Of a DNA stretch of 64,000 nucleotides, positions 18,043 to 26,376 are shown in pieces. Made by a program: the position numbers and the translations under genes. The notes under the pieces were generated by a model. The model had not been told where the DNA came from and did not search any database. It worked only from the letters and a program-made list of their open reading frames with translations. The DNA comes from CAIZQW01 sp942493055. GTDB lineage: Bacteria > Verrucomicrobiota > Kiritimatiellia > RFP12 > UBA1067. Numbering within the stretch: position 1 is the first letter of the stretch; every line of letters starts with the position of its first letter. The stretch is from NCBI GenBank assembly GCA_942493055.1, contig OW818680.1, forward strand, positions 558,001 through 622,000. Direction: 5' to 3'.

Positions 18043-19457
18043 TTCTTTTTCTCCTTTTTACCAATCTCTTTTTCGACCGGGTATCCGGATCGCTTCCAGG
18101 CCTGCCAGCTCCCGGGGACGTTATAGACGCAGCTAAAACCCTCTTTTTTCAACATGCTCGCAGCAATGCTCGCGCGGTAGCCGCTGTCGCAATACACCGC
18201 CGTCGGCTTGGACTTGTCCAGTTCGCCGAGGTGCGCGGGCAGCGTACCCAGGAAGAAATGGAGGGCCTTGGGGATGTGCCCGCCCTGCCATTCCTGCGGC
18301 GAGCGCACGTCGAGAAGCTGCAACTCATCCTTGGCGCTCTTGATTTCATCCACGGTCATTTGCCCGATCTCCTCCAGCGGCAGTCCTGCGTTGTCCCACG
18401 CCTTCATTCCGCCGACGAGGTAGCCGGCAAACTTCGTATAGCCCGTGCGGAGAAAGAGGCGGACGATGTCATTGAGCTGTTCGTCGGACTCCAAGACCAG
18501 AAGGATGGATTTGGCTGGGTCAAGCAGCCAGCCCGCCCAGAGGGAGAGCATGGGAGCCCCCCCGATGTTCAGCCCGCCTTTGATATGGCCACCGCCAAAG
18601 CCGAGCATCATGCGGGTATCGACAAGCACGTTGCGCGTGTCCCCGATGGCTTTCTGTAACATTTTCGGAGGGAGCGCGCAGACGGTCGGCAGATTGCCGA
18701 GCACTTCGGGGCCTTTGGTGTTCAGCTCCTTCATCCGCGGATAGTAGGCAGGTTCGGGCGGAACCGAGGAGAGGGCGTAATCCGTGAAACTCTCCACGTC
18801 CTTGAATTGTAGGAAGGCATTGAAACGCCGCTCATAACCGATCGTGCTGCTGAGCCGGTCACCGATATCCGCACCGCACGGCGAGCCGTGGCCATGCGCC
18901 GGGTAAATCGTCACGCCGTCGGCGAGCTTCAGGTAAAAGTCATACAGCGTGTGGTATTGAATTGCGGCTTGCTCTTTCTCCTTGCCATTGCCGAGGAGGT
19001 CAGGCCTTCCGGCGGAATTGACGAACAGCGAGTCTCCGGTGAGCACGCCCCAGGGCGCATCCGCATGATCCTCCTCCGCAAGAAGGTAGGCAACCAGTTC
19101 CAGCGTGTGTCCGGGCGCATGCTTAACCGTAATCATGACGGAGCCGAACGTGAAGCGGTCTCCGTCCTTGATCTTCTCGTGGTCAAAATCATAGCGGGCA
19201 CCGCCCTCGTGACTGAGATAGATCTTCGCCGACTGCGCACGCGCGCAAAGCTCTCGCGAACCGCTGATGAAATCGGCATGGATGTGTGTCTCAAAAATAT
19301 GCGTGATCGCTACACGTTTTTTGCGTGCGAGCTTCAGGTAGCACTCCACGTCAGGGCGTGGATCAAAAACAGCCGCCACGCCTTCTGAATCATCGCCGAT
19401 CAGATAGGACAGTTGGGCGATACCCTCGGTTTGAATGCATTCAAATAGGAGTGCCAT
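18039..19457 (-). CDS. MBL-fold hydrolase fused to two rhodanese domains (persulfide dioxygenase/rhodanese type)
   Basis: 472 residues from the ATG at 19457 (GAGG 7 bp upstream; a frame extending to 19544 is rejected). The N-terminal beta-lactamase fold has metal ligands ETHIHADF near residue 57, and a later PAHGHGSPCG. A first rhodanese domain (about 255-355) lacks a catalytic Cys (ILLVLESDEQ). A second (about 365-465) has the active loop YCDSGYRAS near residue 435. Family members oxidise glutathione persulfide to sulfite, or the rhodanese moves sulfane sulfur. With two YeeE/YedE permease genes downstream, this is a sulfide/persulfide handling unit. Confidence 0.9.
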   Translation of the reverse strand: MALLFECIQTEGIAQLSYLIGDDSEGVAAVFDPRPDVECYLKLARKKRVAITHIFETHIHADFISGSRELCARAQSAKIYLSHEGGARYDFDHEKIKDGDRFTFGSVMITVKHAPGHTLELVAYLLAEEDHADAPWGVLTGDSLFVNSAGRPDLLGNGKEKEQAAIQYHTLYDFYLKLADGVTIYPAHGHGSPCGADIGDRLSSTIGYERRFNAFLQFKDVESFTDYALSSVPPEPAYYPRMKELNTKGPEVLGNLPTVCALPPKMLQKAIGDTRNVLVDTRMMLGFGGGHIKGGLNIGGAPMLSLWAGWLLDPAKSILLVLESDEQLNDIVRLFLRTGYTKFAGYLVGGMKAWDNAGLPLEEIGQMTVDEIKSAKDELQLLDVRSPQEWQGGHIPKALHFFLGTLPAHLGELDKSKPTAVYCDSGYRASIAASMLKKEGFSCVYNVPGSWQAWKRSGYPVEKEIGKKEKKK

Positions 19458-19479
19458 AATGATTCCTCTTCTCCTTGTT

Positions 19480-20514
19480 TCAGCCCATCCATTCGGGGTG
19501 GAGGGCCGTGCCGTCATACTGGGTGGCGGTCTTGAACTGCTCATATTGGCCTGTTCTGGCGGACGCTAGGGTCCGGGCCAGCAGTTCGCGCACCTGCGCG
19601 CCGTCAAGCGGCTTGAATTCCTTCATAATTTTCAGATCCTGTTCGAGCACCTCCAGGCTCTCGATACCGGTGATCACAACGGAGGTCGGAAGCGTGAGGG
19701 CGTAGGTCAGACACTCCTTCGGCGTGGCGATCTTGTTCTTGACGATGGTGCCGCTGGCCATGGGTTTCATGCCGAGAACGGCGACCCCCTCTAGAAGAAG
19801 GCGCGGGACGACATGCTGGGCGAAACTACGGAAATTGGCATCGAGCAGATTGAGGGGCATTTGGCAACTATCGAAATGGAAGTTGTGCTCGGCTGCGACA
19901 TCCAGCATCCGGTTGTGGACGATGGGATCCTTGTGGCCGGTGAAACCGATAAAGCGGATTTTGCCAGCCTTCTTAGCCTCCTCCAGCGCTGCGATGGCGC
20001 CGCCCTTTGCAAAGCAGCGGTCGGCATCCTCCATGCGCAAGTTCTCGTGGATCTGCATGAGATCGACGTGATCCGTCTGCAGGCGCTTGAGCGATTCGTC
20101 GATCTGGCGGGCGGCGGCTTCCCGCGTACGTCCGTCGATCTTGGTCATCAGGAAGACTTTCTGACGATACCCGTCGCGTAGCGCTTTGCCCATCCACACC
20201 TCGCTCTTGCCGTCGTGATAGTCCCAGCAGTTATCCATGAAGGTGATGCCACGATCAATGGCCGAGCGGATGAGCGTGATGCTATCCCGCTCCTCTTTCA
20301 CTTGTCCGATGTGGTGTCCGCCCAGACCGAACGCGGAAACGCTCTCTCCTGTGCGTCCGAGCGTGCGGTAGAGCATGTCTCCCTTGCGGATTTCTGTGGG
20401 GCGCGGCCCGAACCCGGGCCAAGGTAAAGCTGTCTTCTCGTCGATCGTGGCTCCCGGCAAACTGGACCATGCCGCTAAGGCCACGGCCTGACTAAGCACT
20501 TCACGTCTTTTCAT
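19480..20514 (-). CDS. Tat-exported aldo/keto reductase
   Basis: 344 residues from the ATG at 20514. The start MKRREVLSQAVALAAWSSLPGA has twin Arg before a hydrophobic stretch, so Tat export is likely; the longer frame to 20589 is rejected. The aldo/keto reductase barrel follows: DNCWDYHDGKSEVWMGKAL with the catalytic Asp and a Tyr, then Lys in FLMTKIDGR and His in LMQIHE. The NADPH-binding end includes GMKPMASG. Exported members of this family act on unknown carbonyl substrates. It lies 22 bp upstream of the MBL-rhodanese gene in the same operon. Confidence 0.88.
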   Translation of the reverse strand: MKRREVLSQAVALAAWSSLPGATIDEKTALPWPGFGPRPTEIRKGDMLYRTLGRTGESVSAFGLGGHHIGQVKEERDSITLIRSAIDRGITFMDNCWDYHDGKSEVWMGKALRDGYRQKVFLMTKIDGRTREAAARQIDESLKRLQTDHVDLMQIHENLRMEDADRCFAKGGAIAALEEAKKAGKIRFIGFTGHKDPIVHNRMLDVAAEHNFHFDSCQMPLNLLDANFRSFAQHVVPRLLLEGVAVLGMKPMASGTIVKNKIATPKECLTYALTLPTSVVITGIESLEVLEQDLKIMKEFKPLDGAQVRELLARTLASARTGQYEQFKTATQYDGTALHPEWMG

Positions 20515-20531
20515 GGGCTGACTCTTTTTCT

Positions 20532-20834
20532 TTAAACATGAATCACACTGTTCAGGGACCCGAATTCGTTTGCAGCCCACTCCGCGCACTGCGGATCGGT
20601 TACCCAGTCACCATTGACTACGAATCTGTATTCGTATCTCCCTTTAGGAAGATGCAGCGAAGTCCTGAAATGGCCGATCTCCGGGTGGTACTCCAGAGGG
20701 GTCGCAGTCGGGCTCCAGTTGTTGAACGTTCCAGCAACATACACCTGACTTTCCTGCTCGGCGGACAACTCGAATTGCGCGTTGTCTCTGTGTCCTCTGG
20801 CCGCCTTATTACCCTGAACTTTATTCATTTTCAT
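20532..20834 (-). CDS. Stand-alone CBM48/AMPK-beta-type glycogen-binding domain
   Basis: 100 residues forming one CBM48 domain. The hallmark is QVYVAGTFNNWSPTATPL near residue 32, followed by LPKGRYEYRFVVNGDWVTDP, the glycan-binding edge found in AMPK beta and in isoamylase/branching enzymes. There is no catalytic domain and no signal peptide. It may tether something to glycogen or starch, or sense glycogen; no partner can be named. AAAGGA lies 10 bp before the ATG. It sits between the Cys-rich protein and the aldo/keto reductase, 17 bp before the latter. Confidence 0.88.
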   Translation of the reverse strand: MKMNKVQGNKAARGHRDNAQFELSAEQESQVYVAGTFNNWSPTATPLEYHPEIGHFRTSLHLPKGRYEYRFVVNGDWVTDPQCAEWAANEFGSLNSVIHV

Positions 20835-20886
20835 AATATGCTTTTCCTTTTGCTGTTGAATTTTGTCACTTCGAACTGAGTTCGTT

Positions 20887-21312
20887 TTACTCGACTTTCT
20901 TCAATTCCTTGCCGCAGGGGCACTTGCAAGGCTTGTCTGCGATCTTGGTGCATCCGTCTGGGCAAACGTACATGCCCTTCGCGCTCACGGTCTTGACCTT
21001 TTTCTCGCAACCGCACTTGCCGTCCTTCATCTCCTTCGCGTTACACGTGCAGGTTGATGCGCAGCTGCACAGCATCGCTTTGCCGTCTTTCACGCCGAGC
21101 ACATGCTTCTCCTCCATCGCATTCTTGCAGGTGCCGCACTTCCCGGCTTTCATGCCCAGGCTGTTACAGTGCGAGCATACAAAGGCAGACTGCGTCAGTG
21201 TTTCCTTCTTATCAGCCGCTGCCTCTTTCTTCTCCTCCGCTATCACGCGAAGCGCTCCGCTTATCAGGCCGAAGCAACATAGTGCTACTATCAGACTCAT
21301 TGACTTTTTCAT
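20887..21312 (-). CDS. Secreted Cys-rich protein with three degenerate metal-binding-like modules
   Basis: 141 residues starting at 21312. GGAG lies 7 bp upstream, and the predicted transcript starts near 21432, which excludes the longer frame to 21468. The signal peptide is MKKSMSLIVALCCFGLISGA. Three modules follow: CSHCNSLGMKAGKCGTC, a CSCASTCTCNAKEMKDGKCGC stretch, and YVCPDGCTKIADKPCKCPCG. The third resembles the heavy-metal-binding YHS-like motif (YxCPMxPxxxxxKPGKCPxCGM) of copper ATPases. It probably binds a soft metal in the periplasm. It is first gene of the operon from promoter copy C. Confidence 0.75.
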   Translation of the reverse strand: MKKSMSLIVALCCFGLISGALRVIAEEKKEAAADKKETLTQSAFVCSHCNSLGMKAGKCGTCKNAMEEKHVLGVKDGKAMLCSCASTCTCNAKEMKDGKCGCEKKVKTVSAKGMYVCPDGCTKIADKPCKCPCGKELKKVE

Positions 21313-21438
21313 CCGTTTACTCCAGTTCTGTTTATACCCATTTTGGGGGTTACTGTTTGCCTCGTCACCGAGGCGGTTTAAAGCGCGTTTCTCATCGTCG
21401 TTACACGTATGAGATACGGCTTTTGTTTTGACGGTGCT

Positions 21439-21488
21439 ACGATACAACATCGTCTGTTCCTTTGCCATGGGGGCAAATCCTACCGGGG
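21439..21488 (-). promoter_or_regulatory. Shared island promoter, copy C (Cys-rich protein operon)
   Basis: Box GGGGGCAAATCCTACCG begins at 21469. A 24-bp gap leads to TATCGT (minus strand, 21439-21444), identical to copy A. This is the most divergent box. The predicted start near 21432 gives an unusually long leader, about 120 nt. Confidence 0.6.
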
Positions 21489-21556
21489 TTGAAGTCTTTC
21501 AGGCCACGTCTTTACCGCCAATACGGGACACATGCTCCGCAGGCGATCAGTTACCC

Positions 21557-21733
21557 CTACTTGCGGCCGGATCCGCTTTTCTTGCCTCCGCCGCTGAGTT
21601 TGTTTACGGTGGCCCACGCCCGCGCCGCAGCCTTTTTCTCGCTGAGCCCCTTTTTCTCATAACCGGCTTCAATGTGCTCGGCCTGCCGCTTCTGTTTGTC
21701 CGTATAGCTGGATTTATCGCCTTGTGGTGCCAT
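21557..21733 (-). CDS. Small basic protein, 58 residues ("plasmid stabilization"-type)
   Basis: MAPQGDKSSYTDKQKRQAEH, then IEAGYEKKGLSEKKAAARAW, ending in a Gly/Lys/Ser tail (SGGGKKSGSGRK). This is a known small family often annotated as plasmid stabilization protein, without a demonstrated function, and common in stress islands. AGGAGG stands 6 bp before the ATG, an excellent ribosome site. It lies 110 bp downstream of the P-type ATPase and 68 bp upstream of promoter C. Confidence 0.85.
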   Translation of the reverse strand: MAPQGDKSSYTDKQKRQAEHIEAGYEKKGLSEKKAAARAWATVNKLSGGGKKSGSGRK

Positions 21734-21843
21734 GGGTGACCTCCTTCTTTTTATGTTGATCGTTCATTTCATTCCTTTCGCCTAAGCATTCCGATGGCCT
21801 TCAGATGGCTGAACGGAATGGTTCAATTTCAAAAATCGTCCTA

Positions 21844-24540
21844 CTACGGTTTTCCGTAAGCACCTAACCGTTTCAGAATTTCATCCGCCACCCAAATCGA
21901 ACTCGACACCGCAACAATCAGGAGCCAATCCGTGACCGAAAGTCCGGTGGTGCCGAATAGCTTCTGTCCGATCCAAGTGTGTACGGCCCCGAGTTGCAGC
22001 AGGATGGCCGCTCCCACGCCCAGCAGCAGCGGGCGGTTGCTGAATACGCCGATGGAGAAAACGGACTGGCTGGTGGAGCGTGCGTTGAAGGCCTGAAACC
22101 ACTGGAAAGCCGCCATTGTGGTGAAGGCAACGGTTCGCGCATAATTCAGTTCACCCTGCTGGCGAGCATACCAGAACAGGCCCAACGTGCCGGCGGCCAT
22201 GAGCGGCATCAGCAACGCCATACGCAGCGCCGCATGACGGTCCACAATAAAAGCCTTGGGATCCCGCGGCGGGTGCTTGAGAACATCCGAATGCCGGGGC
22301 TCGACGCCGAGCGGCACCGTGCAGGCACCGTCCGTCACCAGGTTAACCCAGAGCACCATGACGGCGGTCAGGGGCAAATCCATGCCGATAATCAGCGCGC
22401 CGACCAGCGTGAGGATTTCGCCCAGGTTGGTCGTCACAAGGAAATAGACCACTCGGCGCAAGTTGCTGTAAATAACCCGCCCTTCTTCCACCGCGTGCAC
22501 AATGGTGGCGAAGTTGTCGTCCGTCAGAACCATGTCAGCGGCCTCCTTGGCCACCTCGGTTCCGGCGCCTCCCATGGCGATGCCGATATCCGAGCCTTTC
22601 AGCGCGGGGGCATCGTTCACGCCGTCGCCGGTCATGGCAACGATATGCCCCTGCTCTTTGAGAGCCTCCATGAGCTTCAGTTTATGCGAGGGGGAGACGC
22701 GCGCGAACACGCCGCCGGCCAGTGCCGCCTGGGCCAGCTCAGGCTTCTCCATTTTCTCAATATCCGCTCCTGTCAGGGCAGGCCCGTCTTGAGTGATTCC
22801 GACGAGACGGGCAATCGCCAGCGCCGTGATGGCATGGTCGCCCGTGATCATGACCGGGTGGATCCCCGCCCCCTTGGCATCGCTCACAGCCTGAGCGCTT
22901 TCCTTGCGCGGCGGATCGAGCATGGCCCACAGCCCGGCCAGTGTCAGTCCGTTTTCCATCTCGCTCTTTTCCAGCCGGTCCTGACCCTGCGGCATGTCCC
23001 GATACGCGCCAGCCATCACCCGGAGGGCCTGTGACGCATAGTGGTCGTTGAGCGCGACGAGTTCACGACGAAGCTCGTCGTTCAAGGCCTCCGGTTTGCC
23101 GTCCTTGAGCACATGCGAGCAAAATTCCAAAATCCGCTCAGGAGCGCCCTTCACGCAGGCGACACGTCCGTCGCTGTTCGGCTCCGCATGGAGTGTCGCA
23201 TTGTATTTGGTATCGCTGGAAAACGGAATCTCTGCTAAACGCCGGTTTTCATTTCGCAGCGCGACGATGTCCATGCCGGCTTTCCCCGCCACGGTCAGCA
23301 GCGCCCCTTCGCTGGGATTGCCCTCGACACGCCACTGCCCCTCCTCTTCCTTCAGTGCGGCATTGTTCGACAAGACGCCGATCCGCAGCAGCCGTTCCAA
23401 AGCCGGAGGGCGTTCACCGACCGCTTCGCCGCCTTCTTGCCGCACCTCCCCTTCGGGTTGATAGCCGTCGCCGCTGATCTCAAACGCCTGCCCGCCCGCC
23501 CAGAGCTTACGCGCGGTCATCTGATTTTCGGTTATCGTACCGGTTTTGTCCGTGCAGATAACCGTGGTTGAGCCGAGCGTCTCGACAGCCGACATGCGCC
23601 GGACGATGGCGTTCCGCTGGGCCATACGCCGCACACCGAGCGCCAGGGTCACACTGATGACGGCGGGCAGGCCCTCCGGGATCGCGGAGACGGCCACAGC
23701 CACGGAATACATCAGCATCCCCTGCCATTCATGGCCCCGCAGCAGGCCGAGTCCGAACACAACCGCCGCCAGTCCGATTCCGCCGACTCCCAGGATCAGC
23801 CCCAGCTTCTGCATCCGTTTTTGCAGCGGTGTATTTTCCCGCACGGTTGCGCGCACCTCTCCGGCAATCTGTCCCATGGCGGTGCGCATGCCGGTCTCGA
23901 CCACAACAGCCCGTCCGCGGCCGCCAGTGATAGTTGTGGACATCCACACCATGTTACGACGGTCCGCCAGCGGCGCCTCCTCCGCCGGGTTTTCCGGCTG
24001 CTTGGAGACGGCCTGGGATTCTCCGGTCAGGGCGGATTCATCCACATGCAGGTTGTCGCCGGAGAGGATGCGGGCATCGGCAGCCACCCGGTTCCCTGTT
24101 TCGAGCGCCAGCACATCGCCGGGCACGACCTGGGATGCATCGATTTCAAGAGTCTTTCCGTTTCTCAGGACTCGAGCGTGATGCGCGGACATTTCACGCA
24201 AGGCCTTCAGCGCACCCTCTGCCCGCCACTCCTGAAAAAAGCCGAGCAGTGTATTCAGAACGACGACACCCACGATCACCCCTGCATCCACACGGTGGCC
24301 GATGACAAAGGACAGCACCGCCGCACCGATCAACAGATAGATCAGCGGATTGTGTACCTGCCGCACCAGCAGGCGCAGCGGGCTTACGCCTGCTTCGATG
24401 TCCAGCGAATTGGGGCCTGCCTTTTCCAGCCGCTGTTTCGCCTGCGCCTCCTCGAGACCGTTCTCGCCGGAGGCCAGACGTTCAAAGACCGCCTTTATCT
24501 CCAGGGCGTGCCACTGAGCCGATGTCATTTCCGCCTTCAT
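21844..24540 (-). CDS. P-type cation ATPase, subfamily II (Ca2+/Mn2+-type)
   Basis: 898 residues, full length. It has the actuator loop LTGESQAV near residue 175, phosphorylated Asp in CTDKTGTITENQM near 335, nucleotide-site KGAPERIL, and hinge TGDGVNDAPALKGSDIGIAMG near 640. Transmembrane helix 4 reads AIPEGLPAVISV and helix 6 NLVTDGACTVPLG, the pattern of SERCA/PMR1-like pumps, so Ca2+ or Mn2+ export is the likely activity; Na+ cannot be excluded. Its N-terminal cation-ATPase domain is present. AGGAG lies 8 bp before the ATG. It follows the alpha/beta hydrolase in a probable operon from promoter D. Confidence 0.94.
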   Translation of the reverse strand: MKAEMTSAQWHALEIKAVFERLASGENGLEEAQAKQRLEKAGPNSLDIEAGVSPLRLLVRQVHNPLIYLLIGAAVLSFVIGHRVDAGVIVGVVVLNTLLGFFQEWRAEGALKALREMSAHHARVLRNGKTLEIDASQVVPGDVLALETGNRVAADARILSGDNLHVDESALTGESQAVSKQPENPAEEAPLADRRNMVWMSTTITGGRGRAVVVETGMRTAMGQIAGEVRATVRENTPLQKRMQKLGLILGVGGIGLAAVVFGLGLLRGHEWQGMLMYSVAVAVSAIPEGLPAVISVTLALGVRRMAQRNAIVRRMSAVETLGSTTVICTDKTGTITENQMTARKLWAGGQAFEISGDGYQPEGEVRQEGGEAVGERPPALERLLRIGVLSNNAALKEEEGQWRVEGNPSEGALLTVAGKAGMDIVALRNENRRLAEIPFSSDTKYNATLHAEPNSDGRVACVKGAPERILEFCSHVLKDGKPEALNDELRRELVALNDHYASQALRVMAGAYRDMPQGQDRLEKSEMENGLTLAGLWAMLDPPRKESAQAVSDAKGAGIHPVMITGDHAITALAIARLVGITQDGPALTGADIEKMEKPELAQAALAGGVFARVSPSHKLKLMEALKEQGHIVAMTGDGVNDAPALKGSDIGIAMGGAGTEVAKEAADMVLTDDNFATIVHAVEEGRVIYSNLRRVVYFLVTTNLGEILTLVGALIIGMDLPLTAVMVLWVNLVTDGACTVPLGVEPRHSDVLKHPPRDPKAFIVDRHAALRMALLMPLMAAGTLGLFWYARQQGELNYARTVAFTTMAAFQWFQAFNARSTSQSVFSIGVFSNRPLLLGVGAAILLQLGAVHTWIGQKLFGTTGLSVTDWLLIVAVSSSIWVADEILKRLGAYGKP

Positions 24541-24617
24541 TATTATTTCTCCTGCGCTCCATGATGAGCGGTTCCTTCAACGGGGGACGTCCGGCGTGCG
24601 TCTCCGGAACGCGGGAC

Positions 24618-25442
24618 TCAGGATCTAAGAAAGGCCAGCAGGTGAGCGTTGAGTTGATCTGTGTGTGTATGGGTGAGTCCATGGGGTGCTCCCGCATAGA
24701 TTTTCAGAATGGCGTTTTTGACCAGCTTCGCGGAGTGGAGCGCCGCAGCGCCGATCGGTACAATCTGGTCGTCGTCGCCATGAACGATCAGCGTCGGTAT
24801 GTCGAACGTCTTGAGATCCTCGGTGAAATCCGTTTCCGAGAACGCCTTGATGCAGTCGAACGTGTTTATGGCACCGGCCTGCATTCCTTGCAGCCAGAAC
24901 GAATCGATTATGCCCTGTGACACTTTAGCTCCGAGCCGATTGGCCCCGAAGAAAGGGCCGGCGGCGATGTCCTTGTATAGCTGCGAGCGATCAGCGATAG
25001 AGCCCTGTCGGAGCTCATCGAACTTCTCGATCGGCAAGCCATCGGGATTGGTTGCTGTCTTCAACATCAGCGGCGGAACGGCCGCAATCAATGCCGCCTT
25101 GGCTACCCGCTTCGTGCCGTGAAGGCCGATATAACGGGCCACTTCGCCGCCGCCCGCAGAGAAGCCGACGAGGACGACCTTTTTCAGATCGAGCGTTGCA
25201 ATGAGCTCCGCAAGGTCATCGGCATAGGTATCCATATCATTGCCGGTCCAGGGCTGGGTTGAACGGCCGTGGCCGCGCCGGTCATGGGCGATGCACTGGT
25301 AGCCGCGGGAGGCCAGAAAGAGCATCTGAGCCTCCCAGCTGTCTGCGTTGAGGGGCCAGCCGTGACTGAACACCACCGGCTGCCCTTCTCCCCAGTTCTT
25401 GTAATAAATGCGCGTGCCGTCTTTCGTCGTTATTGTGCTCAT
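24618..25442 (-). CDS. Alpha/beta hydrolase, non-heme chloroperoxidase type
   Basis: 274 residues. The catalytic triad is visible: Ser in [14 protein letters not shown] near residue 97, Asp in [11 protein letters not shown] near 225, and His in [10 protein letters not shown] near 255. The oxyanion region is [12 protein letters not shown] near 30. The N-terminal [20 protein letters not shown] is typical of cofactor-free haloperoxidase/esterase enzymes. The natural substrate is unknown; members are esterases or perhydrolases and are often stress-linked. AAGGA lies 8 bp before the ATG. First gene after promoter D. Confidence 0.9.
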   Translation of the reverse strand: MSTITTKDGTRIYYKNWGEGQPVVFSHGWPLNADSWEAQMLFLASRGYQCIAHDRRGHGRSTQPWTGNDMDTYADDLAELIATLDLKKVVLVGFSAGGGEVARYIGLHGTKRVAKAALIAAVPPLMLKTATNPDGLPIEKFDELRQGSIADRSQLYKDIAAGPFFGANRLGAKVSQGIIDSFWLQGMQAGAINTFDCIKAFSETDFTEDLKTFDIPTLIVHGDDDQIVPIGAAALHSAKLVKNAILKIYAGAPHGLTHTHTDQLNAHLLAFLRS

Positions 25443-25507
25443 GATTTATGTCCTTAACTGCTTTTTGTTCCGTTACTTGATGTCACTCTGCTGAGTTGCA
25501 TTGTCTT

Positions 25508-25557
25508 AAGATACATGATCAGCCAATTGCCTGCTATGGGGGTTACCCCTACTGAGC
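25508..25557 (-). promoter_or_regulatory. Shared island promoter, copy D (alpha/beta hydrolase)
   Basis: Box GGGGGTTACCCCTACTG begins at 25538 and is the most perfect palindrome of the five (GGGGTTACCCC core). Exactly 24 bp separate it from TATCTT (minus strand, 25508-25513). The predicted start near 25501 gives a leader of about 58 nt. Confidence 0.72.
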
Positions 25558-25594
25558 GATCTTCCACCCGCTGGCACCGTGCACAACACATTGG

Positions 25595-26287
25595 CTACGC
25601 CGGTAATACTTTGCCGTCCAGAAGGCAGTCAGGCAGCCTGGTGGCGGCGGCGATTTCGGCAAGCGTGCGGCCCGAGGCGATTGATTTGGGATCCGTTAGT
25701 ATGCCATCGCCGTCACCCTCGCGGGCGTCGTCGTCGCGGTGTTTGATCAGCAGCCAATTGGCATGTTTACCGCCCGTGCGGTCGTTCTTCATACGCACCA
25801 GAACCCAGCCTCCGTGCAGCCGCTCGCCCTCCAAGGAGAATTTCAGGTTGCCGCTTTTCAAGCCCTCCTGCGGATCGCCCTCGGGAATCCAGTAACCCCG
25901 GTCCCACAGCTGTACGGTGCCACCGCCATATTGACCCTTGGGAATGGTACCCTCGAAATCGCCATAGTCAAGCGGATGGTCCTCGACCTCAATCGCAAGT
26001 CGCTTATCGTGCGGATCGAGCGAGGGACCGCGCGTCACGACCCAGGACTTGAAGACACCGTCGAGTTCGAGCCGGAAATCGTAGTGCAGGCGCCTCGCGT
26101 CGTGCCGCTGGATGACAAAGCGCAGCCTGGAGGAAGAAGGCGCTGCCTTCTTGCCGGACGGTTCAGATGTCTTGGCGAAATCCCGCTTGGCGCGATAGCG
26201 TGTCATGCGTGATTTCGCCGAATTTTCAGTGGTCGTCAGCTCTTTCAAGATCGCCTGACCGCCTTTGTCGGCGGCTATTGCCTTCAT
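25595..26287 (-). CDS. Stand-alone DNA ligase D 3'-phosphoesterase domain protein
   Basis: 230 residues consisting of the LigD phosphoesterase (PE) domain, which trims 3'-phosphate and 3'-ribonucleotide ends in non-homologous end joining. Conserved residues: FVIQRHDARRLHYDFRLE near residue 58, VEDHPLDYGDFEGTIPKGQY near 100, and a downstream W-x-LIKHRD near 180. The N-terminal 45 residues are basic and not conserved. No Ku, ligase or polymerase domain gene is in the window, so it may act alone in end cleaning. AAAGG lies 9 bp upstream. It lies 89 bp downstream of the AI-2E permease gene. Confidence 0.93.
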   Translation of the reverse strand: MKAIAADKGGQAILKELTTTENSAKSRMTRYRAKRDFAKTSEPSGKKAAPSSSRLRFVIQRHDARRLHYDFRLELDGVFKSWVVTRGPSLDPHDKRLAIEVEDHPLDYGDFEGTIPKGQYGGGTVQLWDRGYWIPEGDPQEGLKSGNLKFSLEGERLHGGWVLVRMKNDRTGGKHANWLLIKHRDDDAREGDGDGILTDPKSIASGRTLAEIAAATRLPDCLLDGKVLPA

Positions 26288-26376
26288 GATTTTCAGCCTT
26301 TCTTTGTTTGCGTTTGAGTTGGCGGGGTTGTTCCCGGAGGAGATTCAAGAGGCGTCTCGTTTGAGGTAGGAATATG

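Noticed and set aside
21979..24564. Long plus-strand frames (351 and 277 residues) opposite the P-type ATPase
   Set aside because: GC-rich antisense openness; all ATPase motifs are on the minus strand.
26321..26338. GGGGTTGTTCCC upstream of the LigD phosphoesterase gene
   Set aside because: Some symmetry, but no ACTG extension and no TATNNT at 24 bp.
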